64,000 nucleotides of DNA from Methylotenera sp. (GTDB lineage: Bacteria; Pseudomonadota; Gammaproteobacteria; Burkholderiales; Methylophilaceae). Location: positions 1-64,000 of the forward strand of contig JABFRQ010000003.1 of NCBI GenBank assembly GCA_013141075.1. The letters are read 5' to 3'. Below, one piece after another: positions 1-9,040 of this stretch. Numbering within the stretch: position 1 is the stretch's first letter; every line of letters starts with the position of its first letter. The position numbers and the translations under genes were made by a program. The notes under the pieces are model-generated. The model was not told the origin of the DNA. It was given only the letters and a program-made list of their open reading frames with translations, and did not search any database.

Positions 1-1010
1 AAAACCCGCCACTGCCGCATGAGGTATCTAGCACCAGCGAATCATGCTTAATCGGCAACACATTGACAATAAACTGCACAATCGGGCGCGGGTAAAGTAT
101 TGCCCAAACTCCCCACGAAAAATGAACCCATAAAGGTTTCAAACGCACGGCCTTTACTGTCAAGGTCTGTTTTTGCTTAAGCCATGTCTTGCAGATATTC
201 CACAATGGTGCGCACGCGCTCAGGCGCAAGGCGAATGTTATCGCGGAATACTTCAGGGTCTTTTTTTTTACGGCCTTCTTCATACAGCGCGTTTACACGT
301 TTAAACAGGGCTTCATTGGTTTTAATCAGCGCAGCTTCTGGCTTAGTTTGCGTCTTCTTGAATAATTTGAAAATCAAAAGGCTCCTCGCCATTTTTACGC
401 GCCTTGCGCTCATCCCAAATTTTGCAAAAAATGAGTTTATCTAGCTCATCAAAAGCTTCAGACGGGTTAAGCTGCCCGCCCGCCCAAAGTGCATTGTGTG
501 CAAGCTTAAAGCGGCGCGTAAGCTCGTCTTCACTCACTACGCGAATATCAAAAACCGTTGGTCAGTGTTCTTGTAAGTGAGTTTGTCGGCATTTTTTACA
601 AACTTGTAAGGTGCGAGTTTATTACACCATAAGCAGGAATATCTGATTCTGCAATGCGTAAATCTTTGGCTTTATCAACCCGAAAGAATACGTTTTTTGA
701 TTTTTGAAGTCACCCAAACGTATTTCACATTATTGTAGCGCGTGGGCGTATGAATAAGCTTGATTAACGGCTTGCAAATTTGCTCTGAAACTTCTTGCTT
801 TTTGCACCCACCAAAATGTGGCTGTAGGCATTCATCATCGTTATACACAATAATGTCGGCTTCTTTTTTATCTACGCCCATAGTTACGGTAATAAAGTTT
901 TGCACGCGTTGCGCTGGGTAGCCGTATTCTAAAATTAAGCGGCAATAGGTTTCAACTTGCACTTGCTCTTCAGGGTTGGTGTAGTTGCGGCTTTCTTTTG
1001 ATCATCTTCC
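1..1010 (-). pseudogene. Decayed N6-adenine DNA methylase (HsdM-like) with HsdR-type N-terminal domain, 3' end outside window
   Basis: Translating the minus strand and moving between frames gives one recognisable protein in pieces. An N-terminal HsdR_N-like part lies at about 1010-675 (EEQVQVETYCRLILEYGYP, then KKEADIIVYNDDE and VKYVWVTS). A middle part at about 537-343 contains LNPSEAFDELDKLIFCKIWD, and a helical stretch follows at 413-177. A segment at the edge contains GQYFTPRPIVQF and methylase motif I as DTSCGSGGF at about 1-30. Consecutive pieces are in different frames with stops between them, so at least five small indels separate them, several at homopolymers. The family is the single-chain or HsdM-type methylase that modifies adenine in restriction-modification systems. 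The catalytic NPPY region would lie beyond the left edge. The neighbouring polymerase gene is intact, which favours true decay over local bad sequence. As it stands it cannot give a working enzyme. Confidence 0.75.
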
Positions 1011-2242
1011 ACCACTAAATCTGGAATATGCCCAAAAGCTATGCGCATCGGTGCATCTTTTAATGCCGCATGCGCGCCGCCAAAATAAATGGTGTTTTTG
1101 CCAAACTTTAGATTGAGCGTATCAATCGCTTTGTTGAGCTTTTTCTCATTATCTAGCGGCTCTATTTGAAATAAATCGCGCGCAACTTCTTCAGCCGTGA
1201 CTAAGCCCGAAAAAGATATGCCGACGGCAAAAGGTTCGTGCTTAGTTTTTGGATAACGTTGCCAAAAAGTTTCTAGCGCTTCGGTGAGTTGCAAGGTGCT
1301 ATCGGTCGGCGAAATTGCGCTTTCTATGCCCCAGCTTGGTACGGCCTTAAATTCAACAGCATCTTTAAACTTTACTTTAATGGCGATTTTAGAAGCGAGT
1401 AAGTCATAACTGCGCATACGCATGCAAGCTTTTTGTAGCAAGCGATGCATCACGGCTTTAGCGCCAATTTCATTACGCTGCTCGGGCGGCAATACGTGCG
1501 AATGGCCTAAGCTACTGCGTGCATTTTTAACGTAATATGGCTCTAAGCCGCGCAGCTTGTCGTAGTAGCGCTCGCCTTCTACACTGCCCCAAGCGGTGCT
1601 TAATTGCTGTTTGTTGGCCGCGTACAACTGCTCAATGGTGGTGATTTTGTAGCGATTTAAGCGTGCTTCCATTTGCTTGCCAATGCCATTAAGCTCGCGC
1701 AGTTTTAGGTGAAATAATCGTTGCGGCAGCTCGTGTTGCTCTATCAAAACGCAGCCATCAGGCTTTTGCATGTTAGAAGCAGTTTTGGCCAAAAATGTAT
1801 TGGGCGCAATGCCGATAGAGCAGCCAATATAATCGCCCACTTGCTTTTTAATGGCACGTTTAATTTTGGCGGCAAGTTTGCGTGCATTTTCTGGCACTTG
1901 TTGGCTGCCCGTGAGCTTGCACACCATTTCATCTATCGACAGCACTTTTTCTACATGCGTGCAACTTTCTACCACTTCAATAAGCTTATGGTGAAACGCT
2001 ACGTAAATAGCGGGTCGTGCTTCTACAAAAATAATATCTTTACACAACTTTCGTGCATCGCGCACCAACGTGCCCGTTTTAACGCCAAAGGCTTTAGCTT
2101 CGTAACTCGCGGCAATGCAACAAGTGGTTTCTGCCATCACCGCCAGCACGCCGATTGGCTTACCACGCAGCTCAGGCACCAATTGCTGCTCTACCGAGGC
2201 AAAGTATGAGTTAAAATCAACATATAAAGCATTCAGTAACAT
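935..2242 (-). CDS. dinB: Y-family DNA polymerase (DinB/Pol IV type)
   Basis: Error-prone translesion DNA polymerase that inserts nucleotides opposite damaged bases. The palm carries metal-binding motifs at residues 8-20 (VDFNSYFASVEQQ, catalytic Asp9) and 102-105 (SIDE). A helix-hairpin-helix region follows (LNGIGKQMEARL, about residue 184), and then the little-finger domain. At 435 residues it is longer than E. coli DinB (351) and matches the longer DinB-like group starting with DFNSYFASVEQ. No LexA box was identified upstream. The last 20 or so residues overlap, in another frame, the start of the decayed methylase next door. They look like read-through sequence rather than conserved polymerase, so the ancestral stop may have been lost through an indel. 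Assignment to the Y family is firm; the exact subfamily is less certain. Confidence 0.9.
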   Translation of the reverse strand: MLLNALYVDFNSYFASVEQQLVPELRGKPIGVLAVMAETTCCIAASYEAKAFGVKTGTLVRDARKLCKDIIFVEARPAIYVAFHHKLIEVVESCTHVEKVLSIDEMVCKLTGSQQVPENARKLAAKIKRAIKKQVGDYIGCSIGIAPNTFLAKTASNMQKPDGCVLIEQHELPQRLFHLKLRELNGIGKQMEARLNRYKITTIEQLYAANKQQLSTAWGSVEGERYYDKLRGLEPYYVKNARSSLGHSHVLPPEQRNEIGAKAVMHRLLQKACMRMRSYDLLASKIAIKVKFKDAVEFKAVPSWGIESAISPTDSTLQLTEALETFWQRYPKTKHEPFAVGISFSGLVTAEEVARDLFQIEPLDNEKKLNKAIDTLNLKFGKNTIYFGGAHAALKDAPMRIAFGHIPDLVVEDDQKKAATTPTLKSKCKLKPIAA

Positions 2243-2301
2243 GTAATGTTTTGCGCGTAAGTCAGACTAATCAATACGTTCATTTTAAAGGTTAATGCAC
2301 C

Positions 2302-2841
2302 ATGAGTAACGAACAAATTGCAATTTTCGCAGGCGGTTGTTTTTGGTGTACCGAGCCCGTTTTCAGCCAATTAAAAGGCGTAAGCAAAGTGGAATCTGGC
2401 TACATAGGTGGCCACACACAAAACCCAACCTATAAAGACATTTGCAATGGCGACACAGGTCATGCCGAGGGCGTCAGAATAACTTTTGATGCTGATGTAG
2501 TGAGCTTTGAAACGCTGTTGGAGGTGTTTTTAGTATCGCACGACCCCACAACATTAAACCGCCAAGGCAATGACATTGGCACGCAATATCGCTCAGCCGT
2601 GTTTTGCCAAAATGCCGCACAATATGTAGCAACCGAGAAAATGATTGAAACTTTTAACGAGGCTCTTATTTACAACGCAAAAATTGTGACTGAAATTAAC
2701 GGTGCAAGTACGTTTTACCCAGCCGAAGATTATCACCAACAATATTTTTATAAAAACCCAGCTAACCCATATTGCTTGGCAGTGGCGGCGCCTAAAGCAG
2801 CCAAGATTCGGGCGAAGTATGCGGGGTTGATTAAGCATTAG
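2302..2841 (+). CDS. msrA: Peptide methionine-S-sulfoxide reductase MsrA
   Basis: Reduces the S epimer of methionine sulfoxide, free or in proteins, back to methionine with thioredoxin as electron donor, and so repairs oxidised proteins. The MsrA signature GCFWC is at residues 12-16 with its nucleophilic cysteine. It is followed by the family blocks SGYIGGHTQNPTYKDIC, TGHAEGV and GTQYRSAVF. The length of 179 residues is normal for a stand-alone MsrA, and no MsrB domain is fused. The ATG is preceded by an AAAGG ribosome-binding site. The gene is transcribed away from dinB, and a short palindrome follows its stop codon and can act as a terminator. It sits alone between minus-strand genes, so it is probably monocistronic. 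Confidence 0.95.
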   Translation: MSNEQIAIFAGGCFWCTEPVFSQLKGVSKVESGYIGGHTQNPTYKDICNGDTGHAEGVRITFDADVVSFETLLEVFLVSHDPTTLNRQGNDIGTQYRSAVFCQNAAQYVATEKMIETFNEALIYNAKIVTEINGASTFYPAEDYHQQYFYKNPANPYCLAVAAPKAAKIRAKYAGLIKH

Positions 2842-2846
2842 ATTCC

Positions 2847-2874
2847 GTCATTGCGAGCGTAGCGCGGCAATGAC
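2847..2874. repeat. Short palindromic repeat of the GTCATTGCGAGCG family, between convergent msrA and corA
   Basis: GTCATTGC and GCAATGAC form 8-bp arms around a GC-rich centre (GAGCGTAGCGCG). The same core occurs as longer paired copies at 25736-25813 and 56268-56330. It lies between two convergent genes and could end transcription from both sides. It is a REP-like dispersed repeat, not a gene. Confidence 0.75.
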
Positions 2875-2879
2875 AAAGC

Positions 2880-3980
2880 CTAAGTCTTACTGCTCAACCA
2901 TTGCCGACGCCAAAAAATTAAAATCATCATTAGCGCAATGGTGGCCATTAGGCCTATCGCCCACCAAAAGCCATTTTTCTCGGCTAGCCACGGCATTTCG
3001 TGAAAGTTCATGCCAAAAATACCCGCAATCAGCGTGGCTGGCATAAACAGCATGGCGACCACAGTTAGCGCACGCACTTCTAAATTCACACGCTGGCTTA
3101 CGCTGGCCATGTAAATATCCATCATGCCACTTAAACTGTCGCGAATAGATTCTAACGATTCAATGAAATTCACGGTGTGGTCGTAAACGTCGCGCAAATA
3201 TGGCATGGTGGCGGGTTGAAAAAAGCCTTTTTCATTGCGCGTTAAACTGTTAATTACTTCACGCAAGGGCCACACGGCACGGCGTAATTCAATACTCACA
3301 TGTTTAAGTTGGTGAATGCTGTGTAGCTCGGCGTTGGTCGGGTGTAGCAATAACGTTTCTTCTAGCGCCTCGCTCGCCTCACCTACGTCTTCTAACACGC
3401 TAAAATATCTATCTACCACACTATCTAGTAATGCGTAAGCTAGATAATCAACCCCTAATTCGCGAATTTGCGCACGACTCGCCCGTAAACGCTCACGAAT
3501 TGGCTCAAAAGCGCCTGTTGAACGCTCTTGAAAAGTAAGCAAGAAATTGTGACCCAGCACCATGCTAATTTGCTCAGAACTCGCAGACATGCTGTCTTGG
3601 TGATAGTAAAACAGGCGTGTTTCTAAAAAAATATAATCGTCAAATTCATCAATTTTTGGGCGTTGCTCGGTGTTTAAAATATCTTCAACCACTAGCGGGT
3701 GCAGGTGAAAAATATCGCCAATTTTTTTAATTAAATCAACATCATGTACGCCGTGAATGTTTAACCAGAGCTTCTTATCAGCATCTGGCTTAAACATCGC
3801 AAGGTCTGCAAAAGATAATTCACACTGCTGCATATCATTAGCATCATAAATAATTTTGCTAATTTTAGGCGGCAAAAGCGGTTCACCTGCTGCATTAGTA
3901 GCATCACTTTGTGTGTTTGACGTCAGATCAATTTTATTGAAAATATGTTTTTTACGGCGATGTAGGCGAGGTTTTTTCAT
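2880..3980 (-). CDS. corA: Magnesium/cobalt transporter CorA
   Basis: Pentameric inner-membrane channel for Mg2+, and also Co2+ or Ni2+, driven by the membrane potential. A large soluble N-terminal domain takes up about 300 residues. Two membrane helices follow at about 303-322 and 335-355. The family's selectivity motif GMN is at residues 323-325 (GMNFHEMPW), with a basic tail after the second helix. The 366 residues are slightly more than for short CorA proteins; the extra length is a hydrophilic N-terminal extension rich in Lys and Arg. It is convergent with msrA and lies 74 bp downstream of a small unknown membrane protein on the same strand, so co-transcription from the gspD side is possible. 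No Mg2+-sensing leader was recognised. Confidence 0.93.
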   Translation of the reverse strand: MKKPRLHRRKKHIFNKIDLTSNTQSDATNAAGEPLLPPKISKIIYDANDMQQCELSFADLAMFKPDADKKLWLNIHGVHDVDLIKKIGDIFHLHPLVVEDILNTEQRPKIDEFDDYIFLETRLFYYHQDSMSASSEQISMVLGHNFLLTFQERSTGAFEPIRERLRASRAQIRELGVDYLAYALLDSVVDRYFSVLEDVGEASEALEETLLLHPTNAELHSIHQLKHVSIELRRAVWPLREVINSLTRNEKGFFQPATMPYLRDVYDHTVNFIESLESIRDSLSGMMDIYMASVSQRVNLEVRALTVVAMLFMPATLIAGIFGMNFHEMPWLAEKNGFWWAIGLMATIALMMILIFWRRQWLSSKT

Positions 3981-4054
3981 GTGCGCTTATGTTGGCTTAC
4001 TTTATTATTTCTATCTATACTAAACTGTAAATATTGCTGCAGCAGTCTGTGTAA

Positions 4055-4411
4055 TTATTCTACGCTAGGTGCATCTGCTAAGCCTGCTTTGATTGATTCT
4101 GCACTTAAAATTTCACGTTTTTCTTTTGGCAATGTTTGCCAAAGCTTGGCTTGCGCAAGTTCGGCATCGGCAGAGGTTTCTGCTACGCCCATTACTTCAT
4201 CAAGCGCTGGTTTTGCTTGAGTCTGCTGTATTTTAGCCGCCGCCATACCCGCTTGCCTAAAAACAGCACTTATGCGCAAACGCTCTGATGCTAGCTTGCG
4301 TTGCTCGGCTTGCTCTTGCTGCCACCAAGCAATGCCAAGCACGATTATCACCGCCACAACTGCAATTGTCAGCTGTGTTTTATTGGGTTTTATTTTATTG
4401 GGCATAAACAT
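4055..4411 (-). CDS. Hypothetical membrane-anchored periplasmic protein
   Basis: I do not recognise this 118-residue protein. A basic N-terminus is followed by one hydrophobic helix at about residues 14-32 (LTIAVVAVIIVLGIAWW). A highly charged, Gln/Glu/Ala-rich helical region to about residue 75 resembles a short coiled coil. The C-terminal tail is also charged. This is the layout of an N-in, C-periplasmic anchored protein. It lies 32 bp downstream of another unknown exported protein and, through that, downstream of gspD, all on the minus strand, so it may belong to a gspD transcript. No enzyme motif is visible and a role in secretion is only a guess from position. Confidence 0.6.
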   Translation of the reverse strand: MFMPNKIKPNKTQLTIAVVAVIIVLGIAWWQQEQAEQRKLASERLRISAVFRQAGMAAAKIQQTQAKPALDEVMGVAETSADAELAQAKLWQTLPKEKREILSAESIKAGLADAPSVE

Positions 4412-4443
4412 ATTTATAGCTCTTTATTTTATAGTTTTTGAAC

Positions 4444-4998
4444 TTATAAATTTTTTAAAGCTTCTGCGTACTGAGCACCGTAGCTAATCTCTAATTGCGT
4501 TTTTTCAACAGTTAAATCTATATTGGTCGAGTTGACCACCCACTGAGTATTCCAAAAATGCATATTACTAGGCGCAAAATCTTGCCATGATTGGCTAATA
4601 GGCTCGCCATACTTGGCGGTCAGTAACATTACATAGTGGGTATAAAGAGCTTTAATATATTCGCTATAAGCACCAGTGGTGTCGTTCAACTTAGGCACCA
4701 GCGTTAAAATAACTTCATTCAACTTGCCATTATTAAACATGAACCAACCTTTGAATGTTTCACCTGATATTTCAATGCTATCCAACATCGCTAATGCTTG
4801 TAAATTATGGTCGGCAGGTGGTGGAGTATCGTTACTTGGCGTGGATTGTGCGTGCGGCACACTAGCTAGCACTTCGTTAAGTGTCATGCCATAAAAACTT
4901 GCGCCCCAGAGCGGAACACGCTCAGCCGCCAGGGTGTTAGAAATTGAAACCAATAGGCAGAACAACACAAAAAATAAAGTTTTAAGCTGTTGTTTCAT
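4444..4998 (-). CDS. Hypothetical exported protein downstream of gspD
   Basis: A 184-residue protein of unknown function. It starts with a clear Sec signal peptide: MKQQ, a hydrophobic core rich in Leu and Phe, and likely cleavage after NTLAA at about residue 25. The mature part begins VPLWGASFYGMTLNEVLAS, contains a short Pro-rich loop near residue 58, and has a mixed alpha/beta look with the motif KYGEPISQSWQ near residue 133. It has one or no cysteine in the mature part and no lipobox, so it is probably soluble in the periplasm. A purine-rich GAAAGGAGAG ribosome-binding site precedes the ATG. It starts 63 bp after the gspD stop on the same strand and may be co-transcribed with it. Confidence 0.65.
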   Translation of the reverse strand: MKQQLKTLFFVLFCLLVSISNTLAAERVPLWGASFYGMTLNEVLASVPHAQSTPSNDTPPPADHNLQALAMLDSIEISGETFKGWFMFNNGKLNEVILTLVPKLNDTTGAYSEYIKALYTHYVMLLTAKYGEPISQSWQDFAPSNMHFWNTQWVVNSTNIDLTVEKTQLEISYGAQYAEALKNL

Positions 4999-5061
4999 CT
5001 CGCTCTCCTTTCTATTACCTTACACATCTGGCTTATGCCCAAAAACTTTTATCTGTAATAC

Positions 5062-7173
5062 TTAGTTAACTTTCAATGGTTTTTCAAGGGTTGGTTTTGT
5101 ATACAGCTTATCACCAATCTCTGGCAATTTTATCACGGGTAAATCTGGCAAAATCCAATGTGGTTTAGGTGTAACAGCCTCTTCTTCATTGCGAATATAG
5201 TCGTAACGATCATTAGTAATTGCGTTGGTAGAAGCGCTATCTCGCATCACATAAGGGCGCAAAAATACCATTAAATTGGTTTTTTTGTGGCTGCGGCCTT
5301 GGGTTTTAAATAAATTGCCGAGTAATGGAATATCACCTAACAGCGGCACTTTGTTAACGGTTTCGGTGATGCGGTCTTCAATAAGGCCGCCCAGCACAAT
5401 AATGTTGCCATCTTCAACCAATACTGAGGTTTCAATAGAGCGTTTATTGGTGGTAATTCCAGCTGCATTAGCACTGTCTAATACGCTTGAAACTTCTTGA
5501 AAGATTTGCAGTTTAATCGTGTCAGATTCTGAAATTTGCGGTTTCACTTTGAGGGTAAGGCCTACGTCTTTGCGTTCTACCGTTTGAAAGGGGTTTACAC
5601 CTCCAACGCCCGTTTGCGCATATTGCCCCGTTACAAATGGCACATTTTGACCAATCACAATTTTCGCTTCTTCGTTATCTAACGTAAGCAAATTAGGTTT
5701 TGATAAAATATTTGCATTCACGTTAGATTCTAAAGCATGCGCCAAAAGCCCGAGATTAGTCACCGTGCCAATGCCTGGAATATTGATTTGACCTTTCAGA
5801 ATACCAATATTCAGACCGTTGCTAGCGTTACTCACATTTTGTGCAACGCTGCTAATACTTGCACCATTCGCGTTAAATTTTGTACCTGCAATAGCTCCTA
5901 AGCTATTGTTACCAGACCTAAGATCACTTAAATCTTGCCATTGAATACCAAATTCTGACGCTTTATCAGTAGAAACTTCTGCCACTAACGCTTCAATATA
6001 AAGCTGTGCACGGCGCACATCTAATTTATCAATCACGCCACGCAGCATATTAAACACATGGTCTGGCGCCACAATAATAAGTGAGTTGGTAGCCGTATCT
6101 GCCTGCACCATGCTCGATGCTGGTGTCGCTGGCTCGCTTTCAAAGGGTGAAGTCGCAATAGAAGGGCTAGCTACGCTAGGCGCCGCAGGGGCATTTGCTA
6201 CAGGCGCATTTGCTACAGGTGTTATTTTTGCTGGCATTTCGGCAGCTGATGCATTACTAAAACCATCTAAAGAATTTGCGGTAAGCGCTTGTAAAGTCGC
6301 CGCAAGCTTTTTGGCATCCGCATTACGCAAATACACCACATGAATACTGTTGCCTGAAGTCGCCACGGTATCTAGCTGCGCAATTAAGCTTTTTGCGCGG
6401 CTAATTTGACCTGCGTTATCACCCCGTAAAATAATTGAGTTTGATCTTGGGTCTGGCACGATTGTTAATTTCCTGCTTGAATCTGCACTAACAGGGTCGG
6501 CCAACTTACCTAAAATTTGCGCCAGCTCTACCGCGTTAGCGTATTTCACTTTTACCAGCTCATTCTCAGCAGCACTTGGTTTATCAATCGCGCTGATTAG
6601 CTTAGCCACTTTTTTAAGGTTTTCAGCGTAATCAGTAATAATCAGCATATTGCTACTTGTATATGTATTGATAACATTATTTGGTGAAATAAGCGGCCTA
6701 AGCACAGGCACTAACAACCCTGCAGATTCATATTTAATGACAAATACTTGCGTTACAATTTGATCACCACTAACTCTGCTATTGCTGTTTAAAATTACAC
6801 TGTTGCGTAGCTTGGCATCTGCTTCTGGCAAAATAGTCACCACACCATCACCTTCTGAAGCCGTAAAACCCTGAGTTCTTAGTGCGGTAAGTAGTACTTG
6901 GTAAGCCATCGCAGGGGTAATAGGCGTAGCTGAAGAAATATTCACCGTACCTTTTACGCGTGGGTCAATTAAAAAGTTTTTGCCTGTAATTTGGCCAATC
7001 GCTTTAATCACTGATTCAATATCGGCATTCACAAAATTAAGTGATACTTTATCTTCATCCACTGCGTACGCCTTATTGCTAAACAATATGCTGCTCAACA
7101 TTGCACAAAATAATATTGCGCATATCAGCGTATAAATTAACTTATAAAATGGTTTTGTCATTTTTAATAGCAT
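5062..7173 (-). CDS. gspD: Type II secretion system secretin GspD
   Basis: Forms the outer-membrane ring through which folded proteins leave the periplasm. The 703-residue chain has a long signal peptide ending near residue 37 (NKAYA). The N0 domain follows (VSLNFVNADIESVIKAIGQ), then N1-N3 ring-building repeats. An Ala/Pro-rich linker at about 318-345 interrupts N3. The C-terminal secretin core has LSKPNLLTLDNEEA, VPFVTG and the block VPLLGDIPLLGNLF. The C-terminus after about residue 640 is short, and no pilotin-binding S-domain was recognised. gspD is divergent from gspE across 206 bp that must hold both promoters. It is separated from the main pseudopilin operon, which is a split version of the usual gsp order. 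Confidence 0.95.
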   Translation of the reverse strand: MLLKMTKPFYKLIYTLICAILFCAMLSSILFSNKAYAVDEDKVSLNFVNADIESVIKAIGQITGKNFLIDPRVKGTVNISSATPITPAMAYQVLLTALRTQGFTASEGDGVVTILPEADAKLRNSVILNSNSRVSGDQIVTQVFVIKYESAGLLVPVLRPLISPNNVINTYTSSNMLIITDYAENLKKVAKLISAIDKPSAAENELVKVKYANAVELAQILGKLADPVSADSSRKLTIVPDPRSNSIILRGDNAGQISRAKSLIAQLDTVATSGNSIHVVYLRNADAKKLAATLQALTANSLDGFSNASAAEMPAKITPVANAPVANAPAAPSVASPSIATSPFESEPATPASSMVQADTATNSLIIVAPDHVFNMLRGVIDKLDVRRAQLYIEALVAEVSTDKASEFGIQWQDLSDLRSGNNSLGAIAGTKFNANGASISSVAQNVSNASNGLNIGILKGQINIPGIGTVTNLGLLAHALESNVNANILSKPNLLTLDNEEAKIVIGQNVPFVTGQYAQTGVGGVNPFQTVERKDVGLTLKVKPQISESDTIKLQIFQEVSSVLDSANAAGITTNKRSIETSVLVEDGNIIVLGGLIEDRITETVNKVPLLGDIPLLGNLFKTQGRSHKKTNLMVFLRPYVMRDSASTNAITNDRYDYIRNEEEAVTPKPHWILPDLPVIKLPEIGDKLYTKPTLEKPLKVN

Positions 7174-7379
7174 TTCTTCAGTCTTATTTTAGTTAACGCT
7201 TAAATTAGTAAATCATGCAGCATATGATTACAATACCAAACTAATACCGTTACTTAGCTTGCATTATGAATTATTTTTAATTTTCAGGCTATGAAATTTA
7301 TAAATAACGTACTGATTAAGCTTAAACTATACCTCATTCACTTTAGGGTCGCTCTAATAATTCATATTGATTTAAAAAA

Positions 7380-8882
7380 ATGACTTCTGCATCCACATTA
7401 TCATCTTCGCGTTTTATTCCCTACGCTTTTGCTAAAGCTAAAGGCGTAGTATTAATTAACTATACGCCCGAGGGCGCAGAAATTGCTCTACGTGAAGGCG
7501 CAACAGCTGAAACTCTGGCTGAGGCCAAGCGCGTTTTAGGTGTAAAAGTGAAAGTTTCTATAGTCAATGCCGCGCAGTTTGACCAATTACTCACCAATAG
7601 TTACGCTCAAGAAGGCGGTGCAGCAGGCTTGGCAGACGATATTGAGCGTGATTTAGATTTATCGCAATTATTGCAAGAGCTACCTGCCGTTGAAGACTTG
7701 CTCGAGGCCGATGACGGCGCGCCTGTCATCCGCATGATTAACGCGATTTTAACGCAGGCCTTAGCGGCTAACGCCTCTGACATTCACATTGAGCCTTACG
7801 ACACGCGCTCTGTAGTGCGTTTTAGAATTGATGGCACCATGCGCAATATTGTAGAGCCGCACAAAGGCTTGCACGCAGCAATGGTGTCGCGCCTTAAAGT
7901 GATGGCGCAGTTAGATATTGCCGAAAAACGCTTGCCACAAGATGGCCGTATTACCTTAAGAATTGCGGGCAGACCTGTGGATGTGCGTGTTTCTACCCTG
8001 CCCACTGGGCATGGCGAGCGTGCAGTGCTGCGCATTTTAGAAAAAGATGCGAGCCGCATGAACCTTGCCAGCCTTGGCATGAGTGCTAGCACCTTAAAAG
8101 AAATTGACCATTTAATTCACCAGCCACACGGCATTATTTTGGTCACAGGCCCAACAGGTTCAGGCAAAACCACCACCTTGTATTCGGCGCTATCGCGTGT
8201 GGATGCTAGCAAGCTGAACATTATGACGGTGGAAGACCCCATTGAATATGACTTAGCGCAAATTGCCCAAACGCAAGTGAACACGCGCATTGACATGACG
8301 TTTTCAAAAGCTCTGCGCTCTATTTTGCGGCAAGACCCAGATGTGATTATGATTGGTGAAATTCGCGATGTAGAAACCGCGCAAATTGCCGTGCAAGCAA
8401 GCTTAACAGGGCATTTGGTGCTGGCAACTTTGCACACCAACGATGCCGCTTCAGCCGTGGCGCGACTTATGGACATGGGCATTGAACCATTTTTACTCGC
8501 CTCATCGTTATCTGGCGTGCTGGCACAACGCCTAGTGCGACAACTTTGTACACATTGCCGCGCCGCTTATGTGCCAGATGCTACCGAATTAGCACTTATC
8601 AATAATGCCAATAATCAAACCAATAATCCGCCAAAAATAATCTACCGCGCGGTAGGTTGTGAGCATTGTCATGGCACGGGCTACAGCGGCAGAACTGGTA
8701 TCTATGAGTTACTAACCATGGACGACACCTTACGCCGACTAGTGCATGACCGAGCCGCAGAGCAGCAACTACGCCAACACGCATTAAAAAACGGCATGTG
8801 CGATTTACGTGCAGACGGCATGCGCTGGGTGGTAGACGGCACGACTTCACTTGAAGAATTGCTTTCTGTGACGCGTGATTAA
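7380..8882 (+). CDS. gspE: Type II secretion ATPase GspE
   Basis: Cytoplasmic hexameric ATPase that drives pseudopilus assembly, docked on GspL and GspF. In order there are an N-terminal GspE domain, the AAA core with Walker A GPTGSGKTT at about residue 257, Asp and His boxes, Walker B with GEIRD at about 322, and a zinc-binding loop of two CxxC pairs (CTHC near 389, CEHC near 427). The Cys4 zinc element is typical of GspE/PilB rather than retraction ATPases. The length of 500 residues is normal. The ATG at 7380 follows an A-rich stretch with no good Shine-Dalgarno sequence. gspF follows in the same direction after a GC-rich repeat. Confidence 0.95.
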   Translation: MTSASTLSSSRFIPYAFAKAKGVVLINYTPEGAEIALREGATAETLAEAKRVLGVKVKVSIVNAAQFDQLLTNSYAQEGGAAGLADDIERDLDLSQLLQELPAVEDLLEADDGAPVIRMINAILTQALAANASDIHIEPYDTRSVVRFRIDGTMRNIVEPHKGLHAAMVSRLKVMAQLDIAEKRLPQDGRITLRIAGRPVDVRVSTLPTGHGERAVLRILEKDASRMNLASLGMSASTLKEIDHLIHQPHGIILVTGPTGSGKTTTLYSALSRVDASKLNIMTVEDPIEYDLAQIAQTQVNTRIDMTFSKALRSILRQDPDVIMIGEIRDVETAQIAVQASLTGHLVLATLHTNDAASAVARLMDMGIEPFLLASSLSGVLAQRLVRQLCTHCRAAYVPDATELALINNANNQTNNPPKIIYRAVGCEHCHGTGYSGRTGIYELLTMDDTLRRLVHDRAAEQQLRQHALKNGMCDLRADGMRWVVDGTTSLEELLSVTRD

Positions 8883-8916
8883 ACTTGAGAGAATTAAACT
8901 TAATTAAATCAATTAG

Positions 8917-9003
8917 CCCCTCCCCCTTGATGGGGGAGGGTTGGGGAGAGGGTGTGGAATTTAGCACCCCTCTCCCCAGCCCTCTCCCACAGGTGGAGAG
9001 GGA
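8917..9003. repeat. GC-rich double inverted repeat between gspE and gspF
   Basis: Two hairpins face each other: CCTCCCCCTTGATGGGGGAGG followed by a TTGGGGAGAGGGTG arm, and CACCCCTCTCCCCAGCC followed by CTCTCCCACAGGTGGAGAGG. The halves pair as one large inverted repeat of about 87 bp. The element fills most of the 158-bp gap between gspE and gspF and is unlike the surrounding base composition. It is a dispersed palindromic element of REP/BIME type. It could dampen gspF expression by partial termination. Confidence 0.8.
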
Positions 9004-9040
9004 GTTTTTCGTTACCTTCATCAACAAGCGCGGTTAAACA

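Noticed and set aside
1721-2209. 162-codon plus-strand frame opposite dinB
   Set aside because: The minus strand encodes a polymerase with all motifs; the antisense frame has no start context or family pattern.
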